7,842 bases of DNA from Chloroflexota bacterium (GTDB taxonomy: Bacteria; Chloroflexota; Anaerolineae; UBA7937; JACPPX01): NCBI GenBank assembly GCA_016196905.1, contig JACPWV010000138.1:1-7842 (forward strand), written 5' to 3'. The notes beneath the pieces were generated by a model. It was not told where the DNA came from. It saw nothing but the letters and a program-made list of their open reading frames with translations, and did not search any database. The first letter of the stretch is position 1, and every line of letters starts with the position of its first letter. The position numbers and the translations under genes are program-made. Positions 6,179 to 7,842 of this stretch are shown here, piece after piece.

Positions 6179-6210
6179 GCTGCTGCCGGATTTCCAAATC
6201 CTGCAGCAGC
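6179..6210. terminator. Near-perfect palindrome after the VOC gene, possible terminator
   Basis: Arms 6179-6193 and 6196-6210 pair at 14 of 15 positions (C6187/T6202 is the only mismatch) around a two-base centre. It lies 61 bases after the VOC stop and 37 bases before the yebC promoter, a place for a transcription stop. The following bases (GTTACTTCTTGG) are only moderately T-rich and the other side has no T run, so intrinsic termination is not certain. A decayed recombination-site hairpin or a protein-binding palindrome are alternatives. Confidence 0.5.
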
Positions 6211-6247
6211 GTTACTTCTTGGCAGCGAGCTGGGCCACGATGCCCCC

Positions 6248-6276
6248 TTAATTTTTGATCGCGATTATGCTATAAT
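6248..6276 (+). promoter_or_regulatory. Extended -10 promoter for yebC
   Basis: TATAAT at 6271-6276 is preceded by TGC (6268-6270), which makes a full extended -10 element. The -35 position 17 bp upstream is TTAATT (6248-6253), a weak match, as often accepted with an extended -10. An 8-bp palindrome ATCGCGAT (6258-6265) sits in the spacer and could be an operator. The local AT-rich patch stands out in a GC-rich window. Predicted start is near 6283, giving a leader of about 45 nt. Confidence 0.75.
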
Positions 6277-6329
6277 GATTTTGCGATTGGATCGACGCGC
6301 GCCATGGAAGGGTACGCGACAGAGGAGAT

Positions 6330-7082
6330 ATGTCCGGGCATTCCAAGTGGTCCACCATCAAGCGCAAGAAGGCGGCCAGCGATGCCCGTAAGGGTCAATT
6401 GTTCACCAAGTTGACCCGCGAGATCATCCTGGGCGCCCGCCAGGGGGGTGGCGATCCGGAGGCCAACTTCCGACTGCGCCTGGCCATCGACCGGGCCCGC
6501 CAGGCCAACATGCCCAAGGACTCCATCGAACGGGCCATCAAGCGGGGCAGCGGCGAGCTCAAAGGGGAATCGCTGGAGGAGATCCTCTACGAAGGCTACG
6601 CGCCTTACGGGGTGGCCCTCCTACTCTTCACCTTCACCGATAACCGCAACCGTGCCGTCTCGGATATTCGCCGTCGGCTGGCCCGCTCCGGGGGGAGCCT
6701 AGGCGAGGCGGGCAGCGTGACCTGGCTCTTCGACCAGAAGGGACTGATCGTGGTGGAGGCCCCTGGCGCGCAGGCCGAGGAGCTGGCCCTGGTGGCCATC
6801 GACGCCGGCGCCGAGGACGTGAAGATCGAGAACGGCTTGGTCGAGATCTATACCCGACCCAGCGAGCTGCCCCGGGTGAAGGAAAGCTTGGAGAAGCGAC
6901 GCGTCGCGCTCAGCTCCACCGAGCTAACCATGATCCCCAAGACCTTCATCCAGCTGGGGGAGCAAGAGACCTTGCAAGTGATGAATCTCATCGAGGCGTT
7001 GGAGGATCTGGAAGACGTCCAGCGGGTCTACTCCAACCTAGATATCCCCGAGAGGGTGCTGGCTCGCTACGAGGCGGCCTGA
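6330..7082 (+). CDS. yebC: YebC/PmpR (TACO1) family protein
   Basis: A 250-residue protein, full family length (about 240-250). Conserved marks are GHSKWSTIKRKKAASDARKG (3-22), the NMPKDSIERAIKRG helix (60-73), YEGYAPYGVA (87-96), TDNRNR (103-108), GGSLGEAGSV (121-130) and WLFDQKG (132-138). Members are annotated as transcriptional regulators (PmpR) or, in mitochondria and several bacteria, as factors easing translation of difficult stretches; which applies here cannot be read from sequence. ATG 6330 is chosen for the canonical N-terminus and the AGAGGAG at 6321-6327, which is unusually close to the start. It has its own promoter and a terminator at 7112-7140. ruvC and ruvA follow, a common genomic order. 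Confidence 0.95.
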   Translation: MSGHSKWSTIKRKKAASDARKGQLFTKLTREIILGARQGGGDPEANFRLRLAIDRARQANMPKDSIERAIKRGSGELKGESLEEILYEGYAPYGVALLLFTFTDNRNRAVSDIRRRLARSGGSLGEAGSVTWLFDQKGLIVVEAPGAQAEELALVAIDAGAEDVKIENGLVEIYTRPSELPRVKESLEKRRVALSSTELTMIPKTFIQLGEQETLQVMNLIEALEDLEDVQRVYSNLDIPERVLARYEAA

Positions 7083-7111
7083 GGTGGGATCCAACCCATC
7101 CCCGAGCTACG

Positions 7112-7140
7112 GGCGCCACCTCTGCGACGGCGCCATTTTT
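7112..7140 (+). terminator. Intrinsic terminator after yebC
   Basis: GGCGCC (7112-7117) pairs with GGCGCC (7129-7134) over an 11-base loop, followed by A and five T (7136-7140). It starts 30 bases after the yebC stop. An alternative 7-bp stem, GAGGTGG 7081-7087 with CCACCTC 7116-7122, would disrupt it. The ruvC -10 box begins only five bases beyond the T run. Confidence 0.72.
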
Positions 7141-7150
7141 GTTGTAAAAT
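7122..7150 (+). promoter_or_regulatory. Probable ruvC promoter (good -10, weak -35)
   Basis: TAAAAT at 7145-7150 matches five of six -10 bases. The position 17 bp upstream, CTGCGA (7122-7127), matches only three of six -35 bases and lies inside the yebC terminator loop. Predicted start is about 7157, leaving a leader of about 140 nt before ruvC. A palindrome AATCGATT overlaps the -10 end. The lack of a -35 suggests weak or activator-dependent use. Confidence 0.45.
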
Positions 7151-7195
7151 CGATTGGGCACGTTGGCATCCACTGCGACGGGCGACGAATCGATT
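7148..7195. repeat. Two AATCGATT palindromes at the ruvC promoter
   Basis: AATCGATT occurs at 7148-7155, overlapping the -10 box and reaching the start region. It recurs at 7188-7195, inside the 10-bp palindrome GAATCGATTC (7187-7196). Centres are 40 bp apart, close to four helical turns, as expected for a dimeric regulator binding two sites on one face. It does not resemble the GAAC-type or CTG-type LexA boxes I know. Confidence 0.4.
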
Positions 7196-7213
7196 CTGCT
7201 CTCGACCCGTTGC
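7175..7213 (+). promoter_or_regulatory. Hairpin in the ruvC leader
   Basis: GCGACGGG (7175-7182) pairs with CCCGTTGC (7206-7213, one G-U), continued by CGA (7183-7185) with TCG (7202-7204) around a bulged A7205. The loop holds the second AATCGATT palindrome. No T run follows, so it is not a terminator. The remaining leader to 7298 shows nothing else I can name. Confidence 0.35.
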
Positions 7214-7298
7214 CCAGCCTCAAAGTCATGCCGAGGGTTGTCATCATCTGTGCTGGACGATTATTTCATGCACACCGCTTTTCGATAGGTTACATACG

Positions 7299-7820
7299 AT
7301 GAGCGATGAGCCGCGTATTGTGATCGGCGTGGATCCGGGGACCGCCCTGACCGGCTATGGGATCGTCGCCCAGCGCTCCGCCTCAGGCGGATTGGTCTCC
7401 CTCGCGTTCGGAACTATCGCCACCTCACCGCGCGACGAACTCCCCTGGCGTGTGCAACACATCTATCGTGAATTGTGCGAACTCATTGGCCTCCATCGAC
7501 CGGCGGAGATGGCCATCGAAAAAATCTACTTCAGTCGCAATGTGCGCAGCGCACTGGCGGTGGGCCAAGCGCGGGGGGTGGCCCTGTTGGCCGCGGCCCA
7601 GGCCGGGCTGGCGGTCTACGAATACTCGCCTCAAGAGATTAAACAAGCCGTCACTGCCCATGGCCAGGCGTCCAAGGAGCAGGTGCAGGAGGGGGTGAGG
7701 CTCCTGCTGGGTTTGAGCCAGGTGCCCCAGCCGGACGACGCCGCCGATGCCCTGGCCGCCGCCATCTGCCATTTGCAGCATGCGCCCTGGGCCCTGCGGG
7801 TGGCCCGCGTGGAGGGTTGA
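7299..7820 (+). CDS. ruvC: Holliday junction resolvase RuvC
   Basis: A 173-residue protein, the same length as E. coli RuvC. It is a dimeric Mg-dependent endonuclease that cuts Holliday junctions moved by RuvAB. The four acidic catalytic positions are present: D12 in IGVDPGTALTGYG, E74 in MAIEKIYFSRN, and D147 and D150 in PDDAADALAAAICHL. The NVRSALAVGQARGVALLAAA block (81-100) and VYEYSPQEIKQAVTAHG (106-122) are typical of the family. The start ATG 7299 has only a weak AGGT (7287-7290) upstream, but the next in-frame region is already conserved, so this start is preferred. Its TGA overlaps the ruvA ATG, which implies coupled translation. It follows yebC after 216 nt with a terminator and a probable promoter between. 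Confidence 0.96.
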   Translation: MSDEPRIVIGVDPGTALTGYGIVAQRSASGGLVSLAFGTIATSPRDELPWRVQHIYRELCELIGLHRPAEMAIEKIYFSRNVRSALAVGQARGVALLAAAQAGLAVYEYSPQEIKQAVTAHGQASKEQVQEGVRLLLGLSQVPQPDDAADALAAAICHLQHAPWALRVARVEG

Positions 7821-7842
7821 TGATCGCCAGCCTGGAGGGGCG
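7820..7842 (+). CDS. ruvA: Holliday junction helicase subunit RuvA, first codons only
   Basis: ATG at 7820-7822 shares its A with the ruvC stop (TGATG). The seven complete codons read MIASLEG, the standard RuvA N-terminus (MIASLxG), and the frame is open to the window end. RuvA binds the four-way junction and loads RuvB. GGAGGG at 7811-7816 inside the ruvC end serves as the ribosome site. Identity rests on few residues plus the usual ruvC-ruvA order. Confidence 0.8.

Noticed and set aside
6142..6220. Complete integron attC site
   Set aside because: The opening GCCTAAC is present but no GTTRRRY end pairs with it; GTTACTT at 6211 fails the consensus, and the palindrome 6179-6210 does not align with attC arms.
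6258..6265. ATCGCGAT palindrome in the yebC promoter spacer as an operator
   Set aside because: Single short copy; eight-base palindromes of this kind are expected by chance, so it is noted only with the promoter.
6176..6391. Small ORF overlapping the yebC start
   Set aside because: It crosses the palindrome and promoter and runs into yebC in another frame; no conservation seen.
7084..7302. Small ORF between yebC and ruvC
   Set aside because: It spans the terminator, promoter and leader, overlaps the ruvC start, has no ribosome site evidence and resembles no family.

Overview
The window is GC-rich (strong G/C preference at third codon positions) and every recognised gene lies on the + strand. 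The gene content is bacterial housekeeping: a membrane complex, translation factors, a DNA translocase and Holliday-junction processing. The unusual S1-type protein, the FtsK/IF-1 neighbourhood and the N-terminally extended IF-1 are compatible with Chloroflexota (Anaerolineae/Thermoflexia-like). That placement is an impression from protein style, not a demonstrated assignment.

Layout. (1) 1-1742: the 3' end of an operon for an ion-translocating membrane complex, with a 5'-truncated small membrane subunit resembling NuoK/HyfE and an overlapping NuoM/NuoN-type antiporter-like subunit that lacks the usual transmembrane lysine. (2) 1743-1973: a perfect sigma-70 consensus promoter, then a leader of about 190 nt that can adopt two competing folds, one ending in a terminator-like stem plus T run. 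(3) 1974-5636: a tight co-directional cluster of an S1-domain RNA-binding protein (apparently frameshifted in a run of seven G), ribosomal protein S21 (rpsU), FtsK/SpoIIIE translocase and IF-1 (infA), with gaps of 17-28 nt. (4) 5637-6329: a VOC/PhnB-like gene with clearly lower GC3 than infA, bracketed by inverted GTTAGGC/GCCTAAC heptamers, then a strong palindrome and an extended -10 promoter. (5) 6330-7842: yebC, a terminator, a structured spacer with two AATCGATT palindromes, ruvC, and the first codons of ruvA overlapping the ruvC stop.

How the parts fit. The perfect promoter probably drives S1-S21-FtsK-IF-1 as one unit, linking translation initiation components to chromosome segregation. 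The leader could adjust its output. The VOC gene looks like a later arrival between infA and the yebC promoter. yebC-ruvC-ruvA is a common bacterial arrangement.

No defence island, CRISPR array, transposase, tRNA or rRNA was seen. The best candidate for something undescribed is the bistable leader at 1783-1955. The frameshifted S1 gene and the bracketed VOC gene come next.
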